Source: SZUA-37 sp964472525 (GTDB taxonomy: Bacteria; Pseudomonadota; Gammaproteobacteria; UBA6429; Thiohalophilaceae). Taken from it: a DNA stretch of 64,000 nt. The first letter of the stretch is position 1. Every line of letters begins with the position of its first letter. The translations under genes and the position numbers were made by a program. The DNA is taken from contig CAYYLL010000013.1 of NCBI GenBank assembly GCA_964472525.1, forward strand, positions 1 to 64,000. The letters run 5' to 3'. Positions 7,618-16,530 of this stretch are shown one piece after another. A model generated the notes under the pieces. That model did no database searches and was not told where the DNA came from. It was given only the letters and a program-made list of their open reading frames with translations.

Positions 7618-7965
7618 TTAAAGTATGTCCAGAACATTAACAGGCGGTCGGCCAATTGTTATTTTGCCATTGTTAACCACAATTGGGCGTTCCATTAGTT
7701 TGGGGAAATCGATCATTGCTTGAATCAGTTGCTCGTTACTAAGCTCGGGATTATCCAAATTATTCTCTTTATATTCAGCTTCATGCTTGCGCATTAACTG
7801 CCGTGGTTCCATATTCAATGTGTCCAGAATAGTTTTTAGGGTTTGGGCATCAGGCGGTGTTTTCAGATATTCGGTTATCTCAACGTCCACACCTTTTTCT
7901 TCCAAAAGTTGGAGTGTTTCACGACATTTTGAGCATTGTGGGTTGTAATAGATTTTGGCAGTCAT
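7618..7965 (-). CDS. arsC: ArsC-family (glutaredoxin-like) arsenate reductase
   Basis: The 115-residue product has the ArsC thioredoxin fold. The active-site segment NPQCSKCRETLQLL is near residue 8, and the Arg-rich later blocks MRKHEAEY and ERPIVVNNGKITIGRPP hold the conserved Arg residues that bind the oxyanion. The enzyme reduces arsenate with glutathione and glutaredoxin. A second Cys in CSKC replaces the usual Ser and might form an internal disulfide. No ars efflux or regulator gene is nearby, so this is the housekeeping paralogue that goes with wrbA rather than an arsenic-resistance operon. It is first in the leftward operon. Confidence 0.85.
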   Translation of the reverse strand: MTAKIYYNPQCSKCRETLQLLEEKGVDVEITEYLKTPPDAQTLKTILDTLNMEPRQLMRKHEAEYKENNLDNPELSNEQLIQAMIDFPKLMERPIVVNNGKITIGRPPVNVLDIL

Positions 7966-8029
7966 TGTGTTTTCCTGTTTGCGTACATTAAACCAAATTT
8001 AACGCATTTTATTCGATTTTAGTCCTACC

Positions 8030-8058
8030 TTGACAGACTTGGGAACGAGTGTTATTTT
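8030..8058 (+). promoter_or_regulatory. Sigma-70 promoter for the DUF4398 gene
   Basis: A perfect TTGACA (8030-8035), a 17-base spacer and TATTTT (8053-8058) lie 70 bases before the lipoprotein start. Another TATAAT (8061-8066) follows at a longer spacing. Confidence 0.55.
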
Positions 8059-8126
8059 TTTATAATATACTACTTCAATTGTATAGGGGTAGATATAGTC
8101 TCTATAAAAGGTGAAATGCACACTAC

Positions 8127-8441
8127 ATGATCGGTTTAGATCAAAGCTCCCTACTTACGCGGTTTTTATTATCCGTTAGTATACTATTTATGTTGGTTTT
8201 AAGTGGTTGTACGCTGCTTCCTCCTGTACAGGAAATGAGTAATGCTCGCCAGAGTTTAGAAGCCGCAAAAACAGCGGGTGCAGAAGTCCATGATTCTAAA
8301 CGCTTTTTTCGAGCAAAACGCTTACTTGATGAAGCTTCGCAAAAGATTGATTCAGGTGAATACACACAGGCTAGAGAGTTAGCGATTAAAGCACACACCA
8401 TGGCTATTAAGGCTCGGCAAATGGCTATTACTAGAGATTAA
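8127..8441 (+). CDS. DUF4398 lipoprotein
   Basis: The 104-residue product has a type II signal peptide with lipobox VLSGC (Cys near residue 28), so it should be anchored to the outer membrane. The mature part is two long helices, MSNARQSLEAAKTAGAEVH and RLLDEASQKIDSGEYTQARELAIKA, the form of DUF4398. Domains of this type often precede OmpA or LysM domains in envelope proteins. Here the LysM partner is the next gene. Helical, Ala-rich repeats suggest protein or peptidoglycan contacts. No enzyme motif is present. Confidence 0.75.
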   Translation: MIGLDQSSLLTRFLLSVSILFMLVLSGCTLLPPVQEMSNARQSLEAAKTAGAEVHDSKRFFRAKRLLDEASQKIDSGEYTQARELAIKAHTMAIKARQMAITRD

Positions 8442-8591
8442 CCTTTTTTCACTATTTGGGATCGTGAGCGGTTTGTTGAGTTGATGTTTGTTCTACATTA
8501 TTTGATCTGGTTTCTTGACCTGATGCCGAGTCGATGGTACGTTCTCTTTTAATAATATAATTTTAAGTATTCCAAATTGGAGTGAGACATA

Positions 8592-9239
8592 ATGAAGATA
8601 GCCCAGCTATTAAAACTTTCGGCCGTTATGGTTGTAACATTGGGTCTAGTGATCGGCTGTGCCGGTACGACAGAAGAAACTAAACCACAAGGTGATGCCG
8701 CATCAGCGATTGCTGCCGCTGAAAAAGCATATAAAGTCGCTTTAGACGAATTCTATGCTTGGCGTGATACCGGTAAAATCATCAAAAAAGCTAAAAAAGC
8801 GTTAAAAGCAGGTGATGATGCTAAGGCCATTAAACTAGCGAATAAAGCAAAAAAACAGGCCGAAGATGCGGTTGCACAAAAATATTCAGAACTTGAACGT
8901 TTAAAAAGCTTGCTCGGTGGGGATGAACCTACCTCTACCCATACAAGTAGCCGAAACGCACCTGCTGCCGGTGATTATCAGGTCGTAAGAGGTGATAATT
9001 TATGGGATATTTCTGCTAAATCCGATATTTACGCAAATCCTTATCAATGGCCTCTTATCTATAAAGCCAATAAAGACCAAATTAAAGATGCCGATTTAAT
9101 CTATCCAGGACAAAATCTGGCAATTAATCGAAATGCCTCAGCGAATGATATTGATGCAGCTGTCAACTATGCTAAAACTCGTGGTAGTTGGTCGATTGGA
9201 AGTGTTGAGAGTTCAGACACCGCTTACCTTTCACAATAA
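8592..9239 (+). CDS. LysM-domain lipoprotein
   Basis: The 215-residue product has a lipobox VIGC at about residues 20-23. A long Ala/Lys-rich helical region (40-105) resembles the DUF4398 protein upstream. A low-complexity linker follows. A LysM domain starts at YQVVRGDNLWDISAKSDIY and ends LIYPGQNLAI (about residues 130-178). LysM binds the glycan chains of peptidoglycan, so the protein probably tethers the outer membrane to the cell wall or positions cell-wall enzymes. The 34-residue tail is polar. GGAGTGAGAC precedes the ATG, and a strong terminator follows 22 bases after the stop. Confidence 0.85.
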   Translation: MKIAQLLKLSAVMVVTLGLVIGCAGTTEETKPQGDAASAIAAAEKAYKVALDEFYAWRDTGKIIKKAKKALKAGDDAKAIKLANKAKKQAEDAVAQKYSELERLKSLLGGDEPTSTHTSSRNAPAAGDYQVVRGDNLWDISAKSDIYANPYQWPLIYKANKDQIKDADLIYPGQNLAINRNASANDIDAAVNYAKTRGSWSIGSVESSDTAYLSQ

Positions 9240-9261
9240 ATATTTGTTTAAGCGTTAAAGA

Positions 9262-9284
9262 AGGCTCCTCTGGAGCCTTTTTTT
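9262..9284 (+). terminator. Rho-independent terminator after the LysM gene
   Basis: AGGCTCC and GGAGCCT form a 7-bp stem with a 3-base loop, followed by seven T. Confidence 0.9.
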
Positions 9285-9307
9285 ATAGCTAATATTTACA
9301 ACAGACG

Positions 9308-10150
9308 ATGATTCCATTTAAAAAAAAATATGATTTATGTCGTCAGTTTTTAAAACAGACCGTCAATCATTTTATCTCACATGAATGTCTTAGATCTGCG
9401 GCAGCGCTATCGTTTACAACGATACTTAGCATTGTTCCTATTATTGCCCTGTTATTTTTTTCGATTAGCCAGTTAGTGAGTGAACCTGCAAACCAGATCA
9501 TTATTCAAGATAAGCTATTGACCTTTTTTTCACCCAGAACAGGTGAAGAATTACAAAGTAAATTACTTATGTTGGCTCAGCAAGCTTCTGAATTACGTAC
9601 GTTGGGTTTAGCAGCATTATTGTTTACAACGCTGTTAGCATTAAATACGGTGGATGAAGCCATTAATCGAATATGGAATATAAAACGCTGTAAACGCACA
9701 CTGATTAAATTGTTCTTCTATTTTCTCGCCTTAATGGGGCTCCCTATCCTAGTGGGTGCGAGCTTGTCAGTGAGTACTTATTTATTATCGATAACATCGT
9801 TAGGAAATACCCTTTCACAAGGTGTATGGGGTATCGTGTTAATTAATTTAAGTTCTATCTTTGTAACTTGGCTAGCCTTTATTGTTATTTATAAATGGGT
9901 ACCGAACATCAATGTTAAATTAAAATATGCTGTTATTAGTGGGTTTATATCAGCACTTTTATTTGAATTGGCGAAATTTTTATTTCTGGCTTATATACAC
10001 TATTTTTCGAGTTATAATTTGATTTATGGTGTTTTTTCTGTGTTGCCGTTATTTTTTGTCTGGATCTATATATCGTGGATTATTATCTTAAGCGGTGCGG
10101 TCTTAACGTATAACTTTAGTGTATTTAAGTGTAGTGAAAGGCTTAATTAA
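9308..10150 (+). CDS. YihY/BrkB-family inner-membrane protein
   Basis: The 280-residue protein has six predicted membrane helices. The N-terminal signature is CLRSAAALSFTTILSIVPII, and NTVDEAINRIWNIK and YKWVPNINVK follow in the middle. This is the YihY/BrkB family, once called RNase BN, whose transport role is still not fixed. The start ATG is only 24 bases after the preceding terminator, so a promoter would have to overlap it or read-through must occur. The usual C-terminal winged-helix extension is absent, which makes this a short version. Confidence 0.85.
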   Translation: MIPFKKKYDLCRQFLKQTVNHFISHECLRSAAALSFTTILSIVPIIALLFFSISQLVSEPANQIIIQDKLLTFFSPRTGEELQSKLLMLAQQASELRTLGLAALLFTTLLALNTVDEAINRIWNIKRCKRTLIKLFFYFLALMGLPILVGASLSVSTYLLSITSLGNTLSQGVWGIVLINLSSIFVTWLAFIVIYKWVPNINVKLKYAVISGFISALLFELAKFLFLAYIHYFSSYNLIYGVFSVLPLFFVWIYISWIIILSGAVLTYNFSVFKCSERLN

Positions 10151-10226
10151 AGAAATGTTCTGTGAACAAACAGACACTATGGCAGTCTTAATATGTTGAG
10201 AATGTTTAATAAAATAGGAGTTTATC

Positions 10227-10709
10227 TTGTTAAGAATTTATAAAAAATCGTTGTTTCAACTCAGTATTGCATTATTTATTTTTTCAGTGACGCAATTTTC
10301 ATGGGCTGCGGAAACAGGTTTGGTTTTACCTGACTTAAAGGGTAAACAGGTCAAAGTTTCTGACTTCAAGGGGAGGTGGGTTATTGTTAATTATTGGGCA
10401 ACATGGTGTCCACCGTGTGCAGCCGAGATCCCTGAACTTAATGCCTTTCACAAAAAGCATCAGGCAAATGATGCGGTTGTTTTAGGGGTTAATATTGAAA
10501 AAGAAGATCTTGATTACGTTAAAGAATTTACAGCCGATTTGAAAATATCATATCCTATTTTGGTGGCAGATACACCGTTAACATCACCCTATGGTAATGT
10601 TTCAGCATTACCGACAACGTTTATTATATCCAAAGACGGGAAATTATTTCAGAAAATAGTGGGTAGTGTTACACAACAGAGGTTGGAAGATATTATACGA
10701 GGTAAATAA
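10227..10709 (+). CDS. TlpA/ResA-like periplasmic thiol-disulfide oxidoreductase
   Basis: The start is TTG, preceded by ATAGGAG. A signal peptide (residues 1-27, ending SWA-AE) is followed by a thioredoxin fold with the active site WCPPC at residues 60-64. The cis-Pro loop is ALPTTFII near residue 132. Proteins of this type reduce disulfides in the periplasm, for instance during cytochrome c maturation or as a general thiol repair system. The neighbour downstream is a second thioredoxin-like protein, and a TolC-like and HlyD-like pair follows. The physiological partner is not evident. Confidence 0.85.
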   Translation: MLRIYKKSLFQLSIALFIFSVTQFSWAAETGLVLPDLKGKQVKVSDFKGRWVIVNYWATWCPPCAAEIPELNAFHKKHQANDAVVLGVNIEKEDLDYVKEFTADLKISYPILVADTPLTSPYGNVSALPTTFIISKDGKLFQKIVGSVTQQRLEDIIRGK

Positions 10710-10796
10710 TTATCCTGCTTCTGAACTCTGTTATAATATGTGCTGATGTGTAATGCTATATTATTCGTAATTCAAGGTTATTAATTGAGGTTTGTT

Positions 10797-11354
10797 ATGA
10801 AAAATCATCAGCTATTTTCGGTTATCTTCTATCTATTGCTCGCAAGCCTGACAAATATAACCTATGCGGCCAATAATCAATCGATACCACGCGATCCGTA
10901 CAAATTCTTCTTTAATGAAAGTTGGGGAAATTTACAAGAAGAACTTACAACAGCGAAAGAGGAAGGGAAGCAAGGTATTTTTATCTTTTTCGAACAGGAT
11001 GAATGTCCATTTTGTCATTATGTAAAGAAAAATATACTAAACCAGAAAATTGTTCAGGAATATTTTAGAAAGAATTTTTTAAGTTTCCCTATTGATATTG
11101 AGGGTGATTTAGAAATGAAAAATATGCACGGTAAAAGTATGCGTCAGAAAGACTTTGCTTTTAAAGAAAACAGGGTAAGGGCGACACCGGTTCTTGCTTT
11201 TTTTGATTTAAACGGGCGGCGTGTGTTTCGGTATACAGGAAAACCATCAGGTGTGGATGAGTTTTTATTAATGGGTCAATACGTTAAAAATAAGATTTAT
11301 AATAAAATGTCATTTACTCGTTATAAACGTGCGCAACGTAACAAATCTCAATAA
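10797..11354 (+). CDS. Periplasmic thioredoxin-like protein (CPFC active site)
   Basis: The ATG at 10797 is preferred to the upstream TTG at 10785 because GAGG precedes it by seven bases and the signal peptide MKNHQLFSVIFYLLL then starts cleanly. The mature protein has a thioredoxin fold of the SoxW/DUF255-like kind. IFFEQDECPFCHYVKKNIL carries a CxxC at about residues 69-72, and a cis-Pro VRATPVLAFFD follows. A long insertion lies between them. Such proteins keep Cys residues of periplasmic partners reduced, and SoxW-type members serve the Sox sulfur-oxidation system. That link is only suggestive here. The C-terminus is basic. Confidence 0.75.
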   Translation: MKNHQLFSVIFYLLLASLTNITYAANNQSIPRDPYKFFFNESWGNLQEELTTAKEEGKQGIFIFFEQDECPFCHYVKKNILNQKIVQEYFRKNFLSFPIDIEGDLEMKNMHGKSMRQKDFAFKENRVRATPVLAFFDLNGRRVFRYTGKPSGVDEFLLMGQYVKNKIYNKMSFTRYKRAQRNKSQ

Positions 11355-11365
11355 ATAGTTAGTCA

Positions 11366-12703
11366 ATGAATTTACCCTCTAAATTTTTTTTATTGAGTGT
11401 GGTTGCGTTTTCGATAGTGTGTACAGTTGATGCTGCCAAATTAAAATCAATTCCAGACCCACTCACTCTTAATGATGCTTTAAGTTTTTCTCATAAACCA
11501 CATGCGTTATTAGTCAATGCAAACCTGAGTATCCAGAAAGAAAAAACATTACGACGTGAGGTTGAAATAGAAACAGACTTAAATGTTTATCTGGAAGGTC
11601 GGTTAGGCTATGTTAAACCTTCATCACTAGCAACTAATCAACAAAATGGTGATCATCGAGCTGGTTTTGTATTAAGTAAGACTTTATACGATTTTGGCCG
11701 TGATGAGTACGCATTACGTTCAGCTGATTTCAGGATAAAGGCTGAAAGGTTGAATCGAACTCGCGTTATTATTGAACGTCGACTTGATATTATGACGAAA
11801 TTTTTTGATGTTATCTTAGCCGATATGAATTTTTATCGTTATAACGAAGAAATGGCAACAGAATATGTGAGTCTGGATAAATTAAGAGATCAACTTGAAG
11901 TTGGGCAGGTGTCTGACATTAAAGTGATGAAGAAAGACGTAGAATATCAACGAACCCGATATTTACGTATTAAAAGCCAGAACACGCAACGTTTAACAAG
12001 GGCAAAGCTAGCAACAGCCATGGGCCGAACTGGTGAGCTTGTTACCACTATATCTAAACCCAAACTTCCTCAACTTAAAATTAAGTTACCAGACGTTGAT
12101 GTATTGAATAAAATTGCATTTAAGAAAAATCTGAAATTAAATATTTTAGAATTAAATCTTGCGGCAGCGCAGGCAAAGGTAAGGTTAGCAAATAAAACAA
12201 ACAGCCCTATTATTAGTTTGGAAGCAGCCAATTTTGCTTATACTCGAAATATAAGAAGTCGAGATGAATACCAATTTGGTATTGTTATCCGTATGCCGAT
12301 TTTTTCTGGAAATAAAACAGATGTGGAAACGGCAAAAGCACTTTATTCAGTAAATCAGATTAAATCAAATATAAGTCTTTTAAAGGATAAAATTGGAACA
12401 TCCATTCTGGATTTGTGGTTGGAGTTTGATGCTCTAAAAGGGAAACTACAGGAAATGCAAGCATTAACAAATTATCGTGAGCTTTATCTTGACCGAAGTC
12501 GTGCTTTATATGAACTGGAAGTTAAAACAGATCTAGGAGACGCAATGGTCAGAGTTTCGGAAGCCGAACGAGATTTTCTGGAAACACAATATGATATGGC
12601 ATTAGTGTTAACCAAACTGGAGATAGAAGTCGGGCAAACAGTGGCTGATATTATTAATAATAAAGACAAGACAAAAGAAAACAGTGGAGTTAACAAACAA
12701 TGA
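11366..12703 (+). CDS. TolC-like outer-membrane efflux protein
   Basis: The 445-residue product has a signal peptide (ending VDA-AK) and two related halves rich in long helices, as in TolC, where they build the periplasmic tunnel under a small beta-barrel. LSKTLYDFGRDEYALRSAD and IRMPIFSGNKTDVETAKA are the two outer-membrane-factor blocks, which occur as YDFG and IPIFSG-type turns in the family. The stop overlaps the start of the adaptor gene (ATGA). No inner-membrane pump gene is found next to the pair. No clear ribosome site precedes the ATG, which lies 11 bases after the previous stop. Confidence 0.8.
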   Translation: MNLPSKFFLLSVVAFSIVCTVDAAKLKSIPDPLTLNDALSFSHKPHALLVNANLSIQKEKTLRREVEIETDLNVYLEGRLGYVKPSSLATNQQNGDHRAGFVLSKTLYDFGRDEYALRSADFRIKAERLNRTRVIIERRLDIMTKFFDVILADMNFYRYNEEMATEYVSLDKLRDQLEVGQVSDIKVMKKDVEYQRTRYLRIKSQNTQRLTRAKLATAMGRTGELVTTISKPKLPQLKIKLPDVDVLNKIAFKKNLKLNILELNLAAAQAKVRLANKTNSPIISLEAANFAYTRNIRSRDEYQFGIVIRMPIFSGNKTDVETAKALYSVNQIKSNISLLKDKIGTSILDLWLEFDALKGKLQEMQALTNYRELYLDRSRALYELEVKTDLGDAMVRVSEAERDFLETQYDMALVLTKLEIEVGQTVADIINNKDKTKENSGVNKQ

Positions 12704-13467
12704 AGCATTTCTTACATAGTATTTATTTAATTGGCATAACAGTTTTATTGGTTAATAATCCGGCGTATGCAAAAGAAGAAGTTAGAGCTATTGTTGGTTG
12801 GGCTCAACGTGTTGATTTAACCATTCCTGTTGAAGGTATTGTTAAAAAAGTATTGGTTCATACTGGCCAAAAAGTAAAAAAAGGCCAGATCCTTGTTGAA
12901 TTGGATAAACGTGTTGTGCGTGCAAACTTGCGTCAGGCAAAAGCAGCAGTGAATGGTCTTAAAGCAAGTTATGCAGAAACGAAACGGGAGTTAGAACGAG
13001 CCAAAGAACTTTATGATCGTACAGTATTGTCTGATCATGACTTGCAAGTTGCCAAAAATAATGAGGTCATCGAGAAATCAAAGCTTGAACTTGCTCAATC
13101 AAAATATATAAAAGCTCAAGTTGATTTGGAATATGCAACTCTACGTGCGCCTTTCGATAGTATTATTCTGCGCCGTTCAGTGGAAGTGGGTAAGGCGATT
13201 ATTAACCAACAATCTTATGATACCTTAATGACTCTGGCGTCCAGCGATAAATATATAGCAACGGCACGATTAAATCAGGCGCAAGGTGCGTTGATTAATA
13301 TCGGGGATAAAGTGAACGTGTGGGGTAATAACAAGAATTATCCTGCAAAAATTGTAACGATTGAATACACAAATATAAAGGGAGCTGTGCAGTTGATACT
13401 TGTTGTGGAATTTTCAAGCCATGAAAAAAATCTACATGCTGGTTCGGTAGTAAAGATTATTTTTTAA
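12700..13467 (+). CDS. HlyD/RND-type periplasmic adaptor (short form)
   Basis: The 255-residue protein has a signal peptide, then a split biotinyl-lipoyl domain, GIVKKVLVHTGQKVKKGQILVELD and YATLRAPFDSIILRRSVEVG. Its halves flank a coiled-coil hairpin of about 90 residues (roughly residues 70-140), and a beta-barrel part follows. Adaptors of this type bridge an inner-membrane pump and TolC. At 255 residues it is shorter than the usual 350-400 and lacks most of the membrane-proximal domain. It overlaps the TolC-like gene by 4 bp. The missing pump must be encoded elsewhere, or the pair serves another purpose. Confidence 0.8.
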   Translation: MKHFLHSIYLIGITVLLVNNPAYAKEEVRAIVGWAQRVDLTIPVEGIVKKVLVHTGQKVKKGQILVELDKRVVRANLRQAKAAVNGLKASYAETKRELERAKELYDRTVLSDHDLQVAKNNEVIEKSKLELAQSKYIKAQVDLEYATLRAPFDSIILRRSVEVGKAIINQQSYDTLMTLASSDKYIATARLNQAQGALINIGDKVNVWGNNKNYPAKIVTIEYTNIKGAVQLILVVEFSSHEKNLHAGSVVKIIF

Positions 13468-13737
13468 ATGTCGATTTGTAAAAAATTTATAATCTCAGGT
13501 CGGGTACAAGGTGTTTGTTATCGGATAAGTACTCAGCAACAGGCTATTCAACTTGATTTAACAGGGTATGTTAAAAATCTTCCCGATGGTCGGGTGGAGG
13601 CTGTGTTTTGTGGTACAGCAGAAAATGTTACTACAATCAATAAGTGGCTCTGGTTGGGACCGGTTATGGCAAAAGTGGATGATATACAAATACAATCATT
13701 ATCTATTAGCAACTATTTAAAATTTGAAGTCCGTTAA
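13468..13737 (+). CDS. acyP: Acylphosphatase
   Basis: The 89-residue product matches acylphosphatase in length and motifs. GRVQGVCYR near residue 11 supplies the catalytic Arg19, and GYVKNLPDGRVEA supplies Asn37. GPVMAKVDDI is the usual late block. The enzyme hydrolyses carboxyl-phosphate bonds such as acetyl phosphate or 1,3-bisphosphoglycerate in the cytoplasm. Its ATG follows the adaptor stop directly, so it is the last gene of this rightward operon. It ends 3 bases from the end of the convergent transglycosylase gene. Confidence 0.9.
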   Translation: MSICKKFIISGRVQGVCYRISTQQQAIQLDLTGYVKNLPDGRVEAVFCGTAENVTTINKWLWLGPVMAKVDDIQIQSLSISNYLKFEVR

Positions 13738-13740
13738 TGT

Positions 13741-14331
13741 TTAGCGCAAACTCCAGCGGTTATCCAATACTCTAAAAATTTTTGTTGTATAACGGTAACT
13801 TCCTAAACTGCCATTATAGCGAGCAAGAGCGCGGGTGATATTGCCTTTTTCTTTATCCAGATAATAACGAAGTATGGTACAACCAAAACGCAGGTTGGTT
13901 CTTACGTTGAATAAGTTATCATTTGTATCGCCAATTTCTTTTAACCAAAAAGGCATGATTTGCATCAGGCCTCTTGCACCCGTTGTTGAAATAGCATATT
14001 CATCAAAATTACTTTCTACCTGAATAAGAGCAAGTACTATTTGTGGTGATAATTTTGCTCGCTTTGCTTCATAGTGAACATGACGTAATAAGTGCAAGCG
14101 TTTTTTCGTATCTTTAATTTTAAATGCTAATCGAGTAGACATATCGAGCAACCATACTTCTGCATCAAAGCGATCTTTAAAACTATCACTTTCGGCAATG
14201 GATTGTTTTAGAAGTTGTCGTAATGCTGCATCGGGTTTTTCTTCTGTTGATGCAACTGTATGTGTTGATAATAATAGAAACAGCAAGCCTGTAAAATAAA
14301 GAAAGATTGATTTTTTACTTACAGATTTCAT
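13741..14331 (-). CDS. Lytic transglycosylase, SLT domain
   Basis: The 196-residue protein has an N-terminal signal or anchor helix (about residues 8-27). A C-terminal goose-lysozyme-like SLT domain follows, with catalytic Glu106 in ALIQVESNFD and the blocks GARGLMQIMPFW and ARYNGSLGSYRYT. These enzymes cleave peptidoglycan glycan strands, leaving 1,6-anhydro ends, in the periplasm. The gene lies 23 bp downstream of proS on the same strand and may be cotranscribed with it. A transglycosylase after proS is a common arrangement in gammaproteobacteria. Confidence 0.9.
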   Translation of the reverse strand: MKSVSKKSIFLYFTGLLFLLLSTHTVASTEEKPDAALRQLLKQSIAESDSFKDRFDAEVWLLDMSTRLAFKIKDTKKRLHLLRHVHYEAKRAKLSPQIVLALIQVESNFDEYAISTTGARGLMQIMPFWLKEIGDTNDNLFNVRTNLRFGCTILRYYLDKEKGNITRALARYNGSLGSYRYTTKIFRVLDNRWSLR

Positions 14332-14354
14332 TTTATATTTTGCTTGTCTCTGAT

Positions 14355-16064
14355 TTAACGGGCAATTTTTTCTTTTAGAAAATTAATCAGTGCCTCTGTT
14401 GCTATATCCTGTGACTCTTTATCTTTACGTCCTTTATATTCAAAGGTACCATTTTTTAATCCACGTTCACTTATTACGACACGATGGGGCAGGCCAATTA
14501 ATTCCATATCGGCAAACATCACTCCGGCGCGTTCTTTTCGGTCGTCTAATAAAATATCATAGCCGAGTTCTGTTAATTTACTATAAAGTGCTTCAGCCTC
14601 TTGTTGCACGAGTTCTGATTTATGCAGATTCATTGGGATAAGTACTACTTGGAACGGCGCAATGTTATCGGGCCAGATAATGCCATTGTCATCGTAGTTC
14701 TGCTCAATCGCGGCGGCAACGATGCGGGTAATACCAATACCATAGCAGCCCATTGTTACGGTAACGGCTTTGCCTTTATCATCTAGTACGGTGGCTTTCA
14801 TGGCATCACTGTATTTATTACCAAGTTGGAAGATATGCCCAACTTCAATACCACGTTTAATACTGAGGGTTCCTTTACCGTCTGGGCTGGGGTCGCCATC
14901 GACAACGTTGCGAATATCTACTGTGTTTTTTAACGGCAGATCGCGTTGCCAATTTGTGCCCGTATAATGTTTTCCATTTTCGTTTGCACCACAAACAAAA
15001 TCAGCAATGGCTGCTGCTGCATGGTCAACATAAACTGGAATATTAAGCCCAACTGGGCCAATGGAGCCCGCATCACAATCAACCACGGTTCTTATTTTTT
15101 CTGCACTCACTAGCGTAAAAGGAGACGCAATACTGTCTATCTTTTCGGCTTTGATTTCGTTAATGTCATGATCACCGCGTACCACTAAGGCGATAATACT
15201 GTCATCAATGCCTTCAACCAGTAAAGTTTTAACGCATTGCGATGGCTTAAGCTTTAATAATGCGCTAACTTCTTCAATGCTGTGTTGGTTGGGGGTATCA
15301 ACTTTGGTTAAGGTCTGGGTGGCTTCTGAGGGCTTGTTTTCTGGTGCAATAGCTTCTGCAAGTTCAACGTTAGCGGCAAAATCACTTTGGTCACTGAATG
15401 CAATGGCGTCTTCACCTGATTCAGCCAGCACATGAAATTCATGTGATAAGTGCCCACCGATTGATCCTGCATCAGCACTAACTGGGCGATAGTGTAAGCC
15501 GATACGATCAAAAATATTGCAATAAGCCTGATGCATAATGTGATAGGTTTTGTCTAATGATTCATGGTTAATATGAAAAGAATAAGCATCTTTCATTATA
15601 AATTCACGTGAACGCATCACCCCAAAGCGTGGGCGAATTTCATCTCGAAATTTTGTTTGTATCTGGTAGAAGTTGATGGGGAGTTGTTTGTAACTACGTA
15701 CTTCTTTTCTGAATATATCGGTAATTACTTCTTCGTGTGTTGGGCCAAAACAAAACTCACGTTGATGTCGATCTTTCATCCGCAGTAACTCGGGGCCATA
15801 CTGTTCCCAACGGGTGGACTCCTGCCATAATTCAGCCGGTTGTATGGTTGGCATGAGTAGTTCCTGCGCGCCTGCTCGATTCATTTCTTCACGAACAATA
15901 TTTTCAATTTTACGGAGAACACGTAAGCCCATGGGTAACCAGTTATAAAGTCCGGCAGACAGTTTACGAATCATTCCAGCTCGAATCATCAGTTTGTGGC
16001 TGATAACTTCGGCGTCAGACGGGACTTCTTTTACAGTGGCTAATAGAATTTGAGAAACACGCAT
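14355..16064 (-). CDS. proS: Prolyl-tRNA synthetase (bacterial type)
   Basis: The 569-residue class II synthetase charges tRNA-Pro. The N-terminus MRVSQILLATVKEVPSDAEV, motif 2 around QIQTKFRDEIRPRFGVMRSR and motif 3 GCYGIGITRIVAAAIEQ are all intact. An editing (INS) domain of about 180 residues, which removes mischarged Ala, lies between motifs 2 and 3, as in the bacterial-type enzyme. A C-terminal anticodon-binding domain follows. Length equals the usual 565-575. The gene stands alone except for the transglycosylase downstream. Confidence 0.97.
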   Translation of the reverse strand: MRVSQILLATVKEVPSDAEVISHKLMIRAGMIRKLSAGLYNWLPMGLRVLRKIENIVREEMNRAGAQELLMPTIQPAELWQESTRWEQYGPELLRMKDRHQREFCFGPTHEEVITDIFRKEVRSYKQLPINFYQIQTKFRDEIRPRFGVMRSREFIMKDAYSFHINHESLDKTYHIMHQAYCNIFDRIGLHYRPVSADAGSIGGHLSHEFHVLAESGEDAIAFSDQSDFAANVELAEAIAPENKPSEATQTLTKVDTPNQHSIEEVSALLKLKPSQCVKTLLVEGIDDSIIALVVRGDHDINEIKAEKIDSIASPFTLVSAEKIRTVVDCDAGSIGPVGLNIPVYVDHAAAAIADFVCGANENGKHYTGTNWQRDLPLKNTVDIRNVVDGDPSPDGKGTLSIKRGIEVGHIFQLGNKYSDAMKATVLDDKGKAVTVTMGCYGIGITRIVAAAIEQNYDDNGIIWPDNIAPFQVVLIPMNLHKSELVQQEAEALYSKLTELGYDILLDDRKERAGVMFADMELIGLPHRVVISERGLKNGTFEYKGRKDKESQDIATEALINFLKEKIAR

Positions 16065-16168
16065 AATGGATAACTACTTTCGGTTTAAAATATAGACTGC
16101 ATTTTACCGATTTTTGAGGCTGAGGGTACAGTCTTATCTTTACACTGACCTTTGTCTACAACAAGTAT

Positions 16169-16513
16169 TTAAAAAGTACTTTTATCCCAACCCCACATAC
16201 TGCGAGGTATATTTGTGAATTCAATATAAATACGTTCAGTTGGAATATTAATTTTTGTATTGATTAGATGGCACAGGGCGGCTGATAGATCTTTCGTTTT
16301 TGATTCAGCCAGATTGATACTTTTAAGTTCCATATAGGCGGTGGGTTCATTGGTTCCAGCAAAAAGCATCTGCTGAGAGGATTCAATATTAACCATAACA
16401 TAGTTCTCGGGCTTACCGAGTTCTGTGGCTACGAGTGCCGATGCTTTTTGGAGCAATGCTAGTTCGTTGTCAGAATTAATACTCTGGTTGGTCTGAATTT
16501 TTAAGTAAGGCAT
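16169..16513 (-). CDS. MIF/tautomerase superfamily protein
   Basis: The 114-residue product starts MPYLKIQTNQ, so Pro at position 2 becomes the N-terminal catalytic base after Met removal. MVNIESSQQMLFAGTNEP and IYIEFTNIPRSMWGWDKSTF match the MIF/phenylpyruvate-tautomerase branch, where the C-terminal WGW-x-STF motif is typical. The protein should form a trimer. Natural bacterial substrates are mostly unknown. Another leftward gene starts 468 bases upstream and ends 17 bases before this gene begins, so the two may share a transcript. Confidence 0.85.
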   Translation of the reverse strand: MPYLKIQTNQSINSDNELALLQKASALVATELGKPENYVMVNIESSQQMLFAGTNEPTAYMELKSINLAESKTKDLSAALCHLINTKINIPTERIYIEFTNIPRSMWGWDKSTF

Positions 16514-16530
16514 AGCGTTAAATTGCCAGC

